A stretch of DNA of 64,000 nt from UBA3537 sp049889395 (lineage in GTDB: Bacteria; Bacteroidota; Bacteroidia; Flavobacteriales; Flavobacteriaceae), in the NCBI GenBank assembly GCA_049889395.1, contig JBMHDM010000008.1, forward strand, positions 97,677 through 161,676, written 5' to 3'. Shown piece by piece: positions 43,875 through 53,163 of this stretch. The position numbers were made by a program, and so were the translations under genes. Under the pieces are notes generated by a model that saw only the letters and a list, made by a program, of their open reading frames with translations, made no database searches and was not told the DNA's origin. Each line of letters begins with the position of its first letter. Within the stretch, counting starts at the first letter, position 1.

Positions 43875-45736
43875 TATTGATTAATTTTAAACGGTTTTCC
43901 ACTGTACGGTTTAAGGTATTCTGCTTCCAAGCTTTTATTTAAAACGAGTTGTTCCATAGTCTTTAGAGTTACTTCACCCTTAAGGTATTTTTCGATCATC
44001 AAACTGGCAATTCGTCCTGCCCAACGGGCGCCATAGTATCCATTTTCGACCAATACAGAAATGGCAATTTTGGGATTGTCTCTAGGTGCGAATGCAACAA
44101 AAATTGAATGATCTGTAAGTTGTGTTTTAACGCCATCAATTTTAGTAAAATTTTCGGCTGTCCCAGTTTTGCCACAAATTTCTATTCCAGGGACGCTGAG
44201 AAAACTTGCAGTTCCATTGGTATAAACCCTGTGCATCCCCTCAATTATAGGTTCGAAGTGTTCCGAATTAATTGAGGTACGAATTTTTGTTTTAAACTTT
44301 TCATCAATATCTTCTCCACTTATGGCTTTAATAATATGTGGGGTGTAATAATATCCCTTGTTGGCAATTGCAGCAGTCATGTTGGCCAATTGAATTGGGG
44401 TCACTAGAATTTCTCCTTGCCCAATAGCATTGGATAGAATTGTGGTGGGGCCCCAACGAAAGTCTGGATACCAGGCATCATAATAAGCGCCATCAGGGAT
44501 ATTACCTTTTTTTCCAACAGAAAGGTCATTTCCGAGAAAATTTCCAAGTCCAAAGCTCTGAATATGTTCACTCCATATATCCATCCCATTAGAAGCATCG
44601 TCATATTTGTCAATGGTTTTTCGAAAGGCCATGGCAAAATAAGAGTTGCAAGAGTTTGAGATTCCTGAGTATAAATTTCTATACCCGCCGCCACAGTGGC
44701 ATTTCATTACACGATTCCGTTTGCCATAAACGTATTTCTCATTACAATAAATAGCGTCTGAAGTATTGATGACTTTTTCTTGAAGAGCAGTCAAAGCAAC
44801 AAGTGTTTTGAAAGGTGATCCAGGGACGTGCATACGAATGAGTGATTTATCAAAAAGTGGTCTATGAATGGAGTCTTGATAGAGTGTATTATAATTTTTT
44901 GAGCGTTCTCTCCCCACCAATAGTCCTGGATTATAAGACGGTGCAGAGACCAAACTGAGTAATTCTCCATTGCTAGGATCAATGGCCACTATACCACCCA
45001 TTTTGTTTTGCATCAATTGTTCGCCATAGGCCTGCAGTTCTGCATCAATCGTTATTTGAATATCTTTCCCTGGTATAGGTAAGGTGTCATATTGCCCCGA
45101 TTTATAGGGGCCAATATCTCGATTATAGATATCCTTTTGGATGTAATTAACCCCTTTGATACCACGTAATTGTGTTTCATAAGATTTCTCGACTCCTAAT
45201 TTTCCAATCAGATCTCCAAATTTGTAGTAATCATCTTTTTTGAGATTATCAGGGTTGACCTCGGCGATATAACCCAACACATTGGCGCCAATATTGGTCT
45301 GATAGTCCCGAACGGATCGTTTCCGTATAAAGAATCCTTTAAATTTTCGCAATTTTTCAGATAAAAAAGCGTAATCTTTTTTGGAAACATGAGATAGAAA
45401 TAATGATGGGAGTCTGGGGGAATAGGTTTTGGCTCGATTCAGAGATTTTAAAAACCTGGTTTTGTCAATCTTTAATAAGTCACACAACAGAAGCGTGTCC
45501 AATGCTTCAACTTCTCTTGGGACTACCATAATGTCATAGGTCGGCTGATTAGCAACAAGCAGGGTGTTATTCCTATCATAAATGTACCCCCTTTTGGGGT
45601 ATTGAAACACTTTCCGAATGGCATTATCGTTATCTAAATTATTGGCCTCTGAATCTAAAATTTGAAGATAAAATAATCGACTAATAAAAAGAACACCAGT
45701 GATTATTACAAATACAATAAGCAAGTATTTTCTCAT
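43874..45736 (-). CDS. mrdA: Penicillin-binding protein 2 (transpeptidase)
   Basis: PBP2 is the class B transpeptidase that crosslinks peptidoglycan with RodA. The 620-residue protein has one N-terminal membrane helix, the dimerisation domain with RGYIYDRN, and a transpeptidase domain with SxxK in VPGSPFKTL, SxN in SNSCN and KTG in CGKTGTAEN. It overlaps mreD by 4 bases (ATGA) and rodA by 1. Confidence 0.96.
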   Translation of the reverse strand: MRKYLLIVFVIITGVLFISRLFYLQILDSEANNLDNDNAIRKVFQYPKRGYIYDRNNTLLVANQPTYDIMVVPREVEALDTLLLCDLLKIDKTRFLKSLNRAKTYSPRLPSLFLSHVSKKDYAFLSEKLRKFKGFFIRKRSVRDYQTNIGANVLGYIAEVNPDNLKKDDYYKFGDLIGKLGVEKSYETQLRGIKGVNYIQKDIYNRDIGPYKSGQYDTLPIPGKDIQITIDAELQAYGEQLMQNKMGGIVAIDPSNGELLSLVSAPSYNPGLLVGRERSKNYNTLYQDSIHRPLFDKSLIRMHVPGSPFKTLVALTALQEKVINTSDAIYCNEKYVYGKRNRVMKCHCGGGYRNLYSGISNSCNSYFAMAFRKTIDKYDDASNGMDIWSEHIQSFGLGNFLGNDLSVGKKGNIPDGAYYDAWYPDFRWGPTTILSNAIGQGEILVTPIQLANMTAAIANKGYYYTPHIIKAISGEDIDEKFKTKIRTSINSEHFEPIIEGMHRVYTNGTASFLSVPGIEICGKTGTAENFTKIDGVKTQLTDHSIFVAFAPRDNPKIAISVLVENGYYGARWAGRIASLMIEKYLKGEVTLKTMEQLVLNKSLEAEYLKPYSGKPFKINQ

Positions 45737-46239
45737 GAAGTTTTGGAGCTAAAAAGAACGTTTAATAATAGCGCTAATATCAAAGTGAATAAACTGGAGC
45801 TAAACATGTTGGAGAAAATGAGATTTAGTTTGGAGGCATCAAAATAAAGTAAAGATAACAATATACTGTGATGAATGATAATCAATAATGCAAAGTAAGT
45901 TAAGCGAGGAATAAACTCGGTTTCGCCAAATTTAATGGCTTGATATTCATAAGCAGCACCGAAGACGAATTTTAAAAAAACAGGCCTAATGTAAGCAATA
46001 GTTACACAAGCTGCAGCATGGGCTCCTCCTGTGTCTAGAAAAAGATCAATGACAATTCCCGTAACAAAACTCCAGATCAAAAATTGAAATCGATTGGAAA
46101 CAACCGGATATAGTAATATAAAAAGAACATAAACAAATGGGTTTAAATACCCCAAATAATTCATTTGATTACAGATCAAAACCTGAACAAGGATGAGCGA
46201 AACAAACCGTCCAATATTTGAAATCATCGTATTAGTCAT
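45733..46239 (-). CDS. mreD: Rod shape-determining protein MreD
   Basis: MreD is a small integral membrane protein linking MreC to the elongasome. The 168-residue protein has about five hydrophobic helices (FVSLILVQVLICNQM, FVYVLFILLYPVV, FLIWSFVTGIVIDLFLDT and others). It is identified by size, topology and its place between mreC and mrdA; sequence conservation in this family is low. Its 5' end overlaps mreC by 8 bases. Confidence 0.92.
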   Translation of the reverse strand: MTNTMISNIGRFVSLILVQVLICNQMNYLGYLNPFVYVLFILLYPVVSNRFQFLIWSFVTGIVIDLFLDTGGAHAAACVTIAYIRPVFLKFVFGAAYEYQAIKFGETEFIPRLTYFALLIIIHHSILLSLLYFDASKLNLIFSNMFSSSLFTLILALLLNVLFSSKTS

Positions 46240-47038
46240 AGCTTGGATTTAGAGATTCGAGCTCTTGTGAATCTAGATTTTCTATGACATAAACATGTTT
46301 TAAATTGGACATGTCATTAAATAATTCGACGTCAATAACATACAAATCTTTAGTGTCATTTAACTGGTAGGACGTTACTGTACCTATAGGAATATTTTCA
46401 GGGAATATCATTGAATAACCACTGGTTACTACAGTGTCTCCGACAGAAAAATTTACTAAATCTTGAATATCATTCAACTGAACAATTCGAGAATGTTCTC
46501 CATTCCATTCTAAAGTTCCAAAATGATGACTTTTTTTTAGCATCGCATTGATTTTACTTTTCGAATTCAAAACAGATACGACACGAGCATACTTCGCAGA
46601 TGTTTTGTCAATAATCCCAACGATGCCTTTAGAGGTAATTACGCCAAATTCTTCTTTGATTTTGTCATTCCCACCTTTGTTAAGCGTTAAGTAATTTTGA
46701 GGTGACTTATAACTGTTTTTTACCACTTTTGCTGGTATAATATGGTATTGTACTTCATTATTTTGAGTGGTGTCATTTGGGTGAAAATAATTTAACTCAA
46801 GTGATTTAAGTCGGTTGTTTTCTTCGACCAAGATGGCGTTTTGCTCTTTCAAATCAAAATAATCACCAATGTTGGAAAACAACGCGTGTATACTTCCTGA
46901 GATTTGATTTGAGGAGCTTAAAAATTGGCTTTTATGATAATCGTGAGATCGTATGGTTAAAAAAGTAGAGATAACAAACAACACTAAAAATAGGAGAGAA
47001 TGTCTATTTTTAAAGAAGAAATTGAGGAGCTGTTGCAT
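46232..47038 (-). CDS. mreC: Rod shape-determining protein MreC
   Basis: MreC is a bitopic membrane protein that scaffolds the elongasome in the periplasm. The 268-residue protein has an N-terminal helix (SLLFLVLFVISTFLTI), a coiled-coil (FDLKEQNAILVEENNRLKSLEL; residues about 58-80) and a beta-rich domain with GIVGIIDKTS, VLNSKSKINAML and VGDTVVTSGYSMIFPENIPIG (key part DTVVTSGYS). It begins 10 bases after mreB. Confidence 0.95.
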   Translation of the reverse strand: MQQLLNFFFKNRHSLLFLVLFVISTFLTIRSHDYHKSQFLSSSNQISGSIHALFSNIGDYFDLKEQNAILVEENNRLKSLELNYFHPNDTTQNNEVQYHIIPAKVVKNSYKSPQNYLTLNKGGNDKIKEEFGVITSKGIVGIIDKTSAKYARVVSVLNSKSKINAMLKKSHHFGTLEWNGEHSRIVQLNDIQDLVNFSVGDTVVTSGYSMIFPENIPIGTVTSYQLNDTKDLYVIDVELFNDMSNLKHVYVIENLDSQELESLNPSYD

Positions 47039-47048
47039 CGCCTAAATT

Positions 47049-48077
47049 CTATTTGATTAAGACGTTTTTATATTTGGCAATGTTTTTAAGTACAATCCCT
47101 GTTCCCCTGACAACTGCTCTTAATGGATCTTCAGCAATGTAGACCGGCAAATCGGTTTTTTGTGATAGACGCTTATCCAATCCGCGAAGCATCGATCCTC
47201 CCCCAGCCAAATAAATGCCTGTGTTATATATATCTGCTGCCAATTCGGGCGGTGTTTGAGATAATGTTTCCATAACAGAATCTTCTATTCTTAAAATGGA
47301 TTTGTCCAAAGCTTTGGATATTTCTCTATGTGAAATTTGAACCTGTTTTGGCTTACCGGTTAGCAAATCTCGCCCTTGAACATTCATTTCATCCGGAGGC
47401 AGTTCCAGATCGTCTGTTGCAGCTCCGATTTGAATTTTTATTTTTTCTGCTGTGCGATCTCCTACAAATAAATTGTGTTGGGTTCGCATGTAATAAATAA
47501 TATCATTTGTAAAGACATCCCCTGCGACTTTGACAGATTTATCGCAAACAATTCCTCCAAGGGCAAGAACAGCAATTTCTGTTGTACCGCCTCCGATATC
47601 TACTATCATATTTCCTTTGGGTTGCATAATATCCACCCCAATCCCTATAGCTGCAGCCATGGGTTCATGTATCAAATAGACTTCTTTTCCATTAACACGT
47701 TCCGCAGATTCTTTTACAGCTCGCATCTCTACTTCTGTAATTCCTGACGGTATACAAATGACCATCCTTAGTGCAGGTGCAAATAATTTTTTTCTGAGTG
47801 CCGGAATATTTTTGATAAACAGGCTAATCATTTGCTCAGATGCATCAAAATCGGCAATAACACCATCTTTCAAAGGACGGATGGTTTTAATATTTTCATG
47901 GGTTTTGCCTTGCATCAGGTTGGCTTCTTTACCAACGGCAATAATTTTGCCAGAAATACGATCACGGGCCACGATTGATGGACTGTCAATTACTACTTTG
48001 TCGTTGTGAATGATAAGGGTATTGGCGGTTCCTAAATCGATGGCAATCTCTTCAGTTAAGAAGTCAAAAAATCCCAT
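47049..48077 (-). CDS. mreB: Rod shape-determining protein MreB
   Basis: MreB is the actin-like filament protein that organises lateral wall synthesis. The 342-residue protein has the actin-fold nucleotide motifs DLGTANTLI (phosphate 1), DIGGGTTEIAVLALGG (phosphate 2) and GIYLAGGGSMLRGLD (adenosine), plus the MreB-specific HEPMAAAIGIGVDIMQPKG (key part HEPMAAAIG). It lies 96 bases after purH with no terminator seen, so the two may share a transcript. Confidence 0.97.
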   Translation of the reverse strand: MGFFDFLTEEIAIDLGTANTLIIHNDKVVIDSPSIVARDRISGKIIAVGKEANLMQGKTHENIKTIRPLKDGVIADFDASEQMISLFIKNIPALRKKLFAPALRMVICIPSGITEVEMRAVKESAERVNGKEVYLIHEPMAAAIGIGVDIMQPKGNMIVDIGGGTTEIAVLALGGIVCDKSVKVAGDVFTNDIIYYMRTQHNLFVGDRTAEKIKIQIGAATDDLELPPDEMNVQGRDLLTGKPKQVQISHREISKALDKSILRIEDSVMETLSQTPPELAADIYNTGIYLAGGGSMLRGLDKRLSQKTDLPVYIAEDPLRAVVRGTGIVLKNIAKYKNVLIK

Positions 48078-48173
48078 AAATTGAAAAAAATAATGTTGGT
48101 GTTACAAATAAACGTGATTAATCGTAAATGTAATAAAAATAAATGGGAGTCAATAACGATTAAAAAAGATTTT

Positions 48174-49706
48174 TTAGTGCTTGAAATGACGTGTTTTTGT
48201 AAATACCATGCTCAAGGTATTTGTATCGCAATAATCGATACTCAATTGGTCTTTGATTGAGCCTCCTGGCTGAATGACAGCACTTATACCTGCGCCATGG
48301 GCAATTTCTACACAGTCAGGAAATGGAAAAAAGGCATCGCTGGCCATAACAGCCCCATTTAAATCGAAATCAAATGAGTTGGCTTTGTGTATGGCCTGAT
48401 TTAAGGCATCGACACGGCTAGTTTGTCCAGTTCCACTGGCACAGAGTTGTTTATTTTTGGCCAATACAATAGTATTTGATTTCGTGTGTTTGCAAATTTT
48501 AGATGCAAAAAGAAGGTCTTCAATTTCTTGTTCTGTAGGACTTTTGACAGTGACTGATTCTAGCATTCTGACAGAATCGGTAATATGATCTTTATCTTGA
48601 ACTAAATAGCCATTCAAGCAGGTTCTTACGGAAGTTTTTGGAAGCTTTATTAGTTTTTGAGTTAGTAAAATTCTATTTTTTTTGCTTTTCAGGAGCCTTA
48701 GCGCATCGGTGCTAAAACTAGGCGCTATTACGACCTCGCAAAACAATTTGTGTATGTCTTCAGCTGTGGCTGAATCAATTTCTGTATTGCAAATTAAAAC
48801 GCCACCAAAAGCAGAAACTGGATCGCCTGCCAAGGCGTCCACATAGGCCTGTTGAAGCGTATCTCGTTGGGCCACACCACAGGCATTGTTATGCTTTAAA
48901 ATGGCAAATGTTGGAGCTTCGTTCGCAAATTCGTTCATTAAATTGACAGCAGCATCTACATCTAATAAGTTGTTGTAACTCAATGCCTTACCATGTAATT
49001 TGTCAAACATATCATCGAAATTACCAAAGAAAAACCCTTGTTGGTGTGGGTTTTCGCCATAGCGTAATGTTTGGCCATTTTGCTCACTGAGTTTTAACGC
49101 AACTTCATTTTTATTTGAATTGAAATAGTTAAAAATAGATGTGTCATAATGTGAGGATATATTAAACGCTTTCGCAGCAAAACGTTGACGATCTTCGTAA
49201 GAGATGACTCCACCAGTGGTAGTTATAAGGTCTAAAAATTCAGCATAGTCTGACATCGACGATACACACATAACATCTTTAAAGTTCTTGGCAGCGGCAC
49301 GAATCAAGGAGATGCCGCCAATGTCAATTTTTTCAATAATGTCTTGATGACTAGCCCCTGATGCTACTGTGTTCTCGAAAGGATATAAATCTACAATAAC
49401 CAAATCTATTTGAGGAATGTTAAAACTATTCATTTCTTCTTGATCTGTTGTATGATCCTGTCGGTTAAGAATTCCTCCAAATATTTTAGGATGCAAGGTT
49501 TTGACTCGACCACCCAAAATGGAGGGGTAGTCGGTAATGTTCTCTACGGGAACAACTTCAATACCTAAATTGTTGATAAACTCTTGAGTCCCGCCAGTTG
49601 AGTAGAGGGTTACACCTTGTTCATTTAGAGTTTGGACGATGGGCTCTAGACCGTCTTTGTTAAAGACTGAAATAAGGGCTGATGAAATAGTTTTGTGATG
49701 ACTCAT
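48174..49706 (-). CDS. purH: Bifunctional AICAR transformylase/IMP cyclohydrolase PurH
   Basis: PurH performs the last two steps of IMP synthesis. The 510-residue protein has an N-terminal MGS-like IMP cyclohydrolase domain (ALISVFNKDGLEPIV, LYSTGGT, GGRVKTLHPKIFGGIL) and a C-terminal transformylase domain with LRYGENPHQ, AILKHNNACGVA (the catalytic Lys-His) and SDAFFPFPDCVE. The 3' end reads KTRHFKH. Confidence 0.97.
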   Translation of the reverse strand: MSHHKTISSALISVFNKDGLEPIVQTLNEQGVTLYSTGGTQEFINNLGIEVVPVENITDYPSILGGRVKTLHPKIFGGILNRQDHTTDQEEMNSFNIPQIDLVIVDLYPFENTVASGASHQDIIEKIDIGGISLIRAAAKNFKDVMCVSSMSDYAEFLDLITTTGGVISYEDRQRFAAKAFNISSHYDTSIFNYFNSNKNEVALKLSEQNGQTLRYGENPHQQGFFFGNFDDMFDKLHGKALSYNNLLDVDAAVNLMNEFANEAPTFAILKHNNACGVAQRDTLQQAYVDALAGDPVSAFGGVLICNTEIDSATAEDIHKLFCEVVIAPSFSTDALRLLKSKKNRILLTQKLIKLPKTSVRTCLNGYLVQDKDHITDSVRMLESVTVKSPTEQEIEDLLFASKICKHTKSNTIVLAKNKQLCASGTGQTSRVDALNQAIHKANSFDFDLNGAVMASDAFFPFPDCVEIAHGAGISAVIQPGGSIKDQLSIDYCDTNTLSMVFTKTRHFKH

Positions 49707-49728
49707 TTTTGGTGAACTTTAAAGGATT

Positions 49729-49736
49729 CAAAAATA
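49729..49736 (-). promoter_or_regulatory. -7 promoter motif of purH
   Basis: On the minus strand TATTTTTG ends 22 bases before the purH ATG. It may drive purH and the following mre genes. No -33 box at the right distance. Confidence 0.45.
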
Positions 49737-49815
49737 GGAAAATAAACCTCAAATAAAATCTTGATTTGAACCTAAAACATCAGAATTTTTAAACAAAAAT
49801 GAAAGTTATTAACAG

Positions 49816-50268
49816 CTAAAGCAGTGTGGCCACCTGTGCGCAAACAAATTCTAAAAAATCTTCATCTTGTTTTGTAAAAGGGTCCAAGTTGTTGGAATCG
49901 ATATCGATTTGTCCCACATTTTTACCCTCAACAAAAATGGGTATTACAATCTCAGATTTTACTGTTATGCTACAGGCTATATAATTATCTTGTGCTTTAA
50001 CATCGGGAACTACAAAATTTTGATCACTCACTGCCACTTGACCGCAAATGCCTTTGCCAAAGGGGATGATGGTATGATCTGTAGGTGCTCCTGCAAAGGG
50101 CCCTAGTTTGAGTTCTTTTTTATCACCATTTTTAAAATAAAATCCCACCCAGTCATAATGTGAAACTTCAGATTTTAGTAAAGTACATATTGAAAAAAGA
50201 GTATCTTCGTTAGTCTTTGAGTGTTTGATTAAAGTTTTAATTTTGGGTTTCAAATGCTGTAGTGCCAT
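49816..50268 (-). CDS. msrC: GAF-domain free methionine-(R)-sulfoxide reductase
   Basis: fRMsr enzymes reduce free methionine-(R)-sulfoxide, repairing oxidative damage. The 150-residue single GAF-domain protein shows DWVGFYF, GPFAG, IPFGKGICGQVA (Cys75), NYIACSITVKSEIVIPI (Cys99) and GQIDIDSN. The Cys75-Cys99 spacing of 24 equals that of E. coli Cys94-Cys118. The third E. coli Cys (Cys84) has no counterpart; His65 sits there. It should still form the Cys75-Cys99 pair. Monocistronic. Confidence 0.9.
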   Translation of the reverse strand: MALQHLKPKIKTLIKHSKTNEDTLFSICTLLKSEVSHYDWVGFYFKNGDKKELKLGPFAGAPTDHTIIPFGKGICGQVAVSDQNFVVPDVKAQDNYIACSITVKSEIVIPIFVEGKNVGQIDIDSNNLDPFTKQDEDFLEFVCAQVATLL

Positions 50269-50366
50269 GATTGGGTTTTTAGCAAATGTATTAAATTAAA
50301 GAATTTAATTATCGTTAAAATTGACACAATACGAGCTATTTTTTTCAAATCTTATTGATAAGTTCA

Positions 50367-50374
50367 TATCTTTG
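50367..50374 (+). promoter_or_regulatory. -7 promoter motif of the HYC_CC_PP gene
   Basis: TATCTTTG matches TAnnTTTG and ends 2 bases before the first of two consecutive ATG codons (50377, 50380). Expected transcription start falls at about the second ATG, suggesting a leaderless mRNA. Confidence 0.5.
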
Positions 50375-50376
50375 TC

Positions 50377-50793
50377 ATGATGAAATTATCAATGTTGCAT
50401 AGAGTTCTGTCAGTTATCATGGCGTTTGCTGTGATTTCGTCCTCTTTTTCTTTAACTATAGAAAAGCAATTTTGTGGTTCGAAGTTGGCGGCTGTCTCTG
50501 TTCTTTCTAAAGTTAAAACGTGTTGTAAAAACCAAATACCAACCGACCAGAATTCACAGTTTTCGAAAGAACCCTGTTGCTCTAACGTGAGTTTGTTGTA
50601 TGAAGGCTTTGATAATTATCTAGCCATCACCACAACTGATATTGAAATAAGTCTCTTTACAGCACCAAAGTCATTTCCCAACCGCTTTTTGATGTCAGAC
50701 TTTGACTCAAATACTGTTTTATCTCATTCAAAATACAAACCACCACCAAGAATTGTAGATGTTCAGGTGTATCACCAAGTTTTTATTATTTGA
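50377..50793 (+). CDS. HYC_CC_PP family exported protein
   Basis: This 138-residue exported protein has a signal helix (LSVIMAFAVISSSFS), then EKQFCG, two vicinal Cys pairs (KTCCKN at about 48-49 and EPCCSN at about 67-68) and a PPP motif (YKPPPRIVDV) near the end. These match the flavobacterial HYC_CC_PP family, here with QFC in place of HYC. It lies upstream of a TonB receptor and a heavy-metal-associated protein, the usual context. The Cys pairs suggest binding of a soft metal such as copper, which is inference. The start may be the second ATG (50380). Confidence 0.85.
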   Translation: MMKLSMLHRVLSVIMAFAVISSSFSLTIEKQFCGSKLAAVSVLSKVKTCCKNQIPTDQNSQFSKEPCCSNVSLLYEGFDNYLAITTTDIEISLFTAPKSFPNRFLMSDFDSNTVLSHSKYKPPPRIVDVQVYHQVFII

Positions 50794-50851
50794 TTTAGAT
50801 TAATTTTGATTTTCAATTTTAATTTGAAGATCCATCTTATGCCTTTAGAGC

Positions 50852-50895
50852 ATAACTCTATTCTTATAAAAGAGTATAACTCTATTCTTATAAAA
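50852..50895. repeat. Two 20-bp direct repeats upstream of the TonB receptor
   Basis: ATAACTCTATTCTTATAAAA occurs at 50852-50871 and 50876-50895, a 24-bp period, 16 bases before the receptor ATG. The position and perfect repetition suggest an operator or a slippage duplication; I recognise no known regulator motif. Confidence 0.7.
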
Positions 50896-50911
50896 ATCTA
50901 AATTCAAAACA

Positions 50912-53152
50912 ATGAAACACCTAGTGTTAACAATATTATTTCTTCCACTCCTTATTGTTGCTCAAACGAGCATCAAAGGGATGGTCATGGTGTCCGATGC
51001 TAGCGGTAAACACCACCCATTGCCTGGTGCTAATGTCATTTGGGACGATACTTCTTTAGGCACTATTACCGACATTGAGGGAAACTTCACTTTAACCTAT
51101 GAAAACACCTATAATAAATTGATCATCAGTTATGTAGGATATAAAACAAGTGTTGTGCAAGTTGATAATCCCAACACCTTTGTGCATATTTTATTGACTC
51201 CCACAGGCGATTTGCAAGAGGTCACCGTAACCACCCGTAAAAAGGCCTCAGCCACGTCCTATATTGCATCGCAAAATATTACAACTATAAGTAGTAAAGA
51301 ACTTTTAAAAGCTGCTTGTTGTAATTTGTCTGAAAGTTTTGAAACGAATCCGTCAATAGATGTCAATTTTTCGGACGCTATAACGGGGACCAAACAAATT
51401 AAAATGCTGGGTCTAACCACCCCCTATATTTTAGTCACTACCGAAAATGTTCCATCTATCAGAGGGGCCGCACAAGCCTATGGCTTGAGCTTTATTCCAG
51501 GAACCTGGATTGAGAGTATTCAGGTTACTAAAGGGACTGGTAGTGTGACCAATGGCTTTGAAAGTATAGCTGGGCAAATTAATGCTGAATTGGTCAAGCC
51601 GTTAACTGATTCTAAATGGTTTGTTAATGCTTATGGATCCATGAATGGTCGGTATGAACTCAATACACATTTTAATGCCAAGTTATCAGACCGATGGAGC
51701 ACAGGATTATACCTACATGGCGATACAAGATCGCAAAAGTTTGACACTAACAACGATTCATTTCTAGATGTTCCATTGGGTCAACAAATCAATGTGATGA
51801 ATCGATGGCAATACACTAATTTGGAAAAAGGGTTGATTAGTTTTATAAATGTCCGTTATTTGGACGACCAAAAACAAGCTGGTCAAATAGACTACGATCC
51901 ATCCCTACATAAATTCATGGGTGAAGTTTGGGGTAGTGAAGTGGATACAAAGCGTTTTGAATTTTCAGGAAAGTTTGGTTATGTTAACCCCAATATTCCC
52001 TATCAAAGTTTGGGTCTTCAAGTGGCTTATAGCGGCCACAAGCAAAACTCCTACTTTGGTTACAGAACCTATGACATTAACCATAGAAGTCTTTTCACCA
52101 ATTTGATTTACAATTCAATTATAAGTGATTCCAGACACAAAATTAAGACAGGACTTAACTATGCTCATGACAACTATAATGAACAAGTGAGTGCCGTCGA
52201 TTTTTCCAGAATTGAAAATAGTGTGGGTGGCTTTTTTGAGTATTCATTTGATAATTTAGAGGACATCAACCTTACTGCAGGAATTCGGGTTGATCATCAC
52301 AATCTTATGGGAACATTTGTTACCCCAAGATTTCATATACGCTATACACCTTGGGAAAAATCGGCATTGAGATTCTCTTTTGGTCGTGGTCAACGTGCCG
52401 CTAATATTTTTGCTGAAAACCAACGATTTTTTGCTTCCTCAAGAGTTTTGAATATCGAAAATAGTTCAGGTAATATTTATGGGTTGAACCCTGAAATCGC
52501 ATGGAATTACGGCGTATCTTTGTTACAAGGGTTTAATTTGGGGGAACGAAAAGCAGAAGTAATTATTGATTATTATAAAACGGATTTTCAAAATCAAGTG
52601 GTTGTAGACTATGAAACCCCAACTTTGATTCAATTTTACAATTTGAATGGACAAAGTGTTGCAAACAGTCTACAAGTCGAATTTAATTACACCCCTTTGG
52701 ATCGAGTGGATGTTAAATCGGCTTATAAGTTATATGACGTGAAAACGCAATATAAAAGTGGAAAACTCCTAAAACCACTTACGCCCAGACACCGTGTTTT
52801 TGTAAATATTTCCTACGAAACACCACCAAATTCTAATGGTGGAATTTGGAAATTTGACACGACCTATAATTGGATTGGTGAACAACGCCTCCCCTCCACA
52901 AATCAAAGTCCACAGAACTACCAATTTCCCTCGTATTCCTCTTCTTTTTCAACCCTAAATGCACAAGTAACTAAAGTATTCAATAAACAGTTTGAGGTAT
53001 ACATTGGTGGGGAAAACATGACAAGTACAAGACAAAACAACCCAATTATTGCACCAAATGATCCATTTGGTGCAAACTTTGATAGTACATTTGTATATGC
53101 TCCAATTTTGGGCAGTATGTATTATTTAGGATTACGATTTAAATTGAATTAA
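50912..53152 (+). CDS. TonB-dependent outer-membrane receptor (probable heavy-metal uptake)
   Basis: This 746-residue receptor imports a substrate across the outer membrane with TonB energy. It has a signal peptide (LTILFLPLLIVAQ), a CarboxypepD_reg-like beta-sandwich (about 20-110; PLPGANVIWDDTSLGTITD, key part PGANV), and a plug domain (about 120-230) with KAACCNLSESFETNPS and IAGQINAEL. A 22-strand barrel follows, ending YLGLRFKLN. The vicinal CysCys in the plug and the flanking HYC_CC_PP and HMA genes point to a copper-like metal, which is inferred. The 118-base gap upstream holds the direct repeats. Confidence 0.9.
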   Translation: MKHLVLTILFLPLLIVAQTSIKGMVMVSDASGKHHPLPGANVIWDDTSLGTITDIEGNFTLTYENTYNKLIISYVGYKTSVVQVDNPNTFVHILLTPTGDLQEVTVTTRKKASATSYIASQNITTISSKELLKAACCNLSESFETNPSIDVNFSDAITGTKQIKMLGLTTPYILVTTENVPSIRGAAQAYGLSFIPGTWIESIQVTKGTGSVTNGFESIAGQINAELVKPLTDSKWFVNAYGSMNGRYELNTHFNAKLSDRWSTGLYLHGDTRSQKFDTNNDSFLDVPLGQQINVMNRWQYTNLEKGLISFINVRYLDDQKQAGQIDYDPSLHKFMGEVWGSEVDTKRFEFSGKFGYVNPNIPYQSLGLQVAYSGHKQNSYFGYRTYDINHRSLFTNLIYNSIISDSRHKIKTGLNYAHDNYNEQVSAVDFSRIENSVGGFFEYSFDNLEDINLTAGIRVDHHNLMGTFVTPRFHIRYTPWEKSALRFSFGRGQRAANIFAENQRFFASSRVLNIENSSGNIYGLNPEIAWNYGVSLLQGFNLGERKAEVIIDYYKTDFQNQVVVDYETPTLIQFYNLNGQSVANSLQVEFNYTPLDRVDVKSAYKLYDVKTQYKSGKLLKPLTPRHRVFVNISYETPPNSNGGIWKFDTTYNWIGEQRLPSTNQSPQNYQFPSYSSSFSTLNAQVTKVFNKQFEVYIGGENMTSTRQNNPIIAPNDPFGANFDSTFVYAPILGSMYYLGLRFKLN

Positions 53153-53163
53153 AAATAACAACT

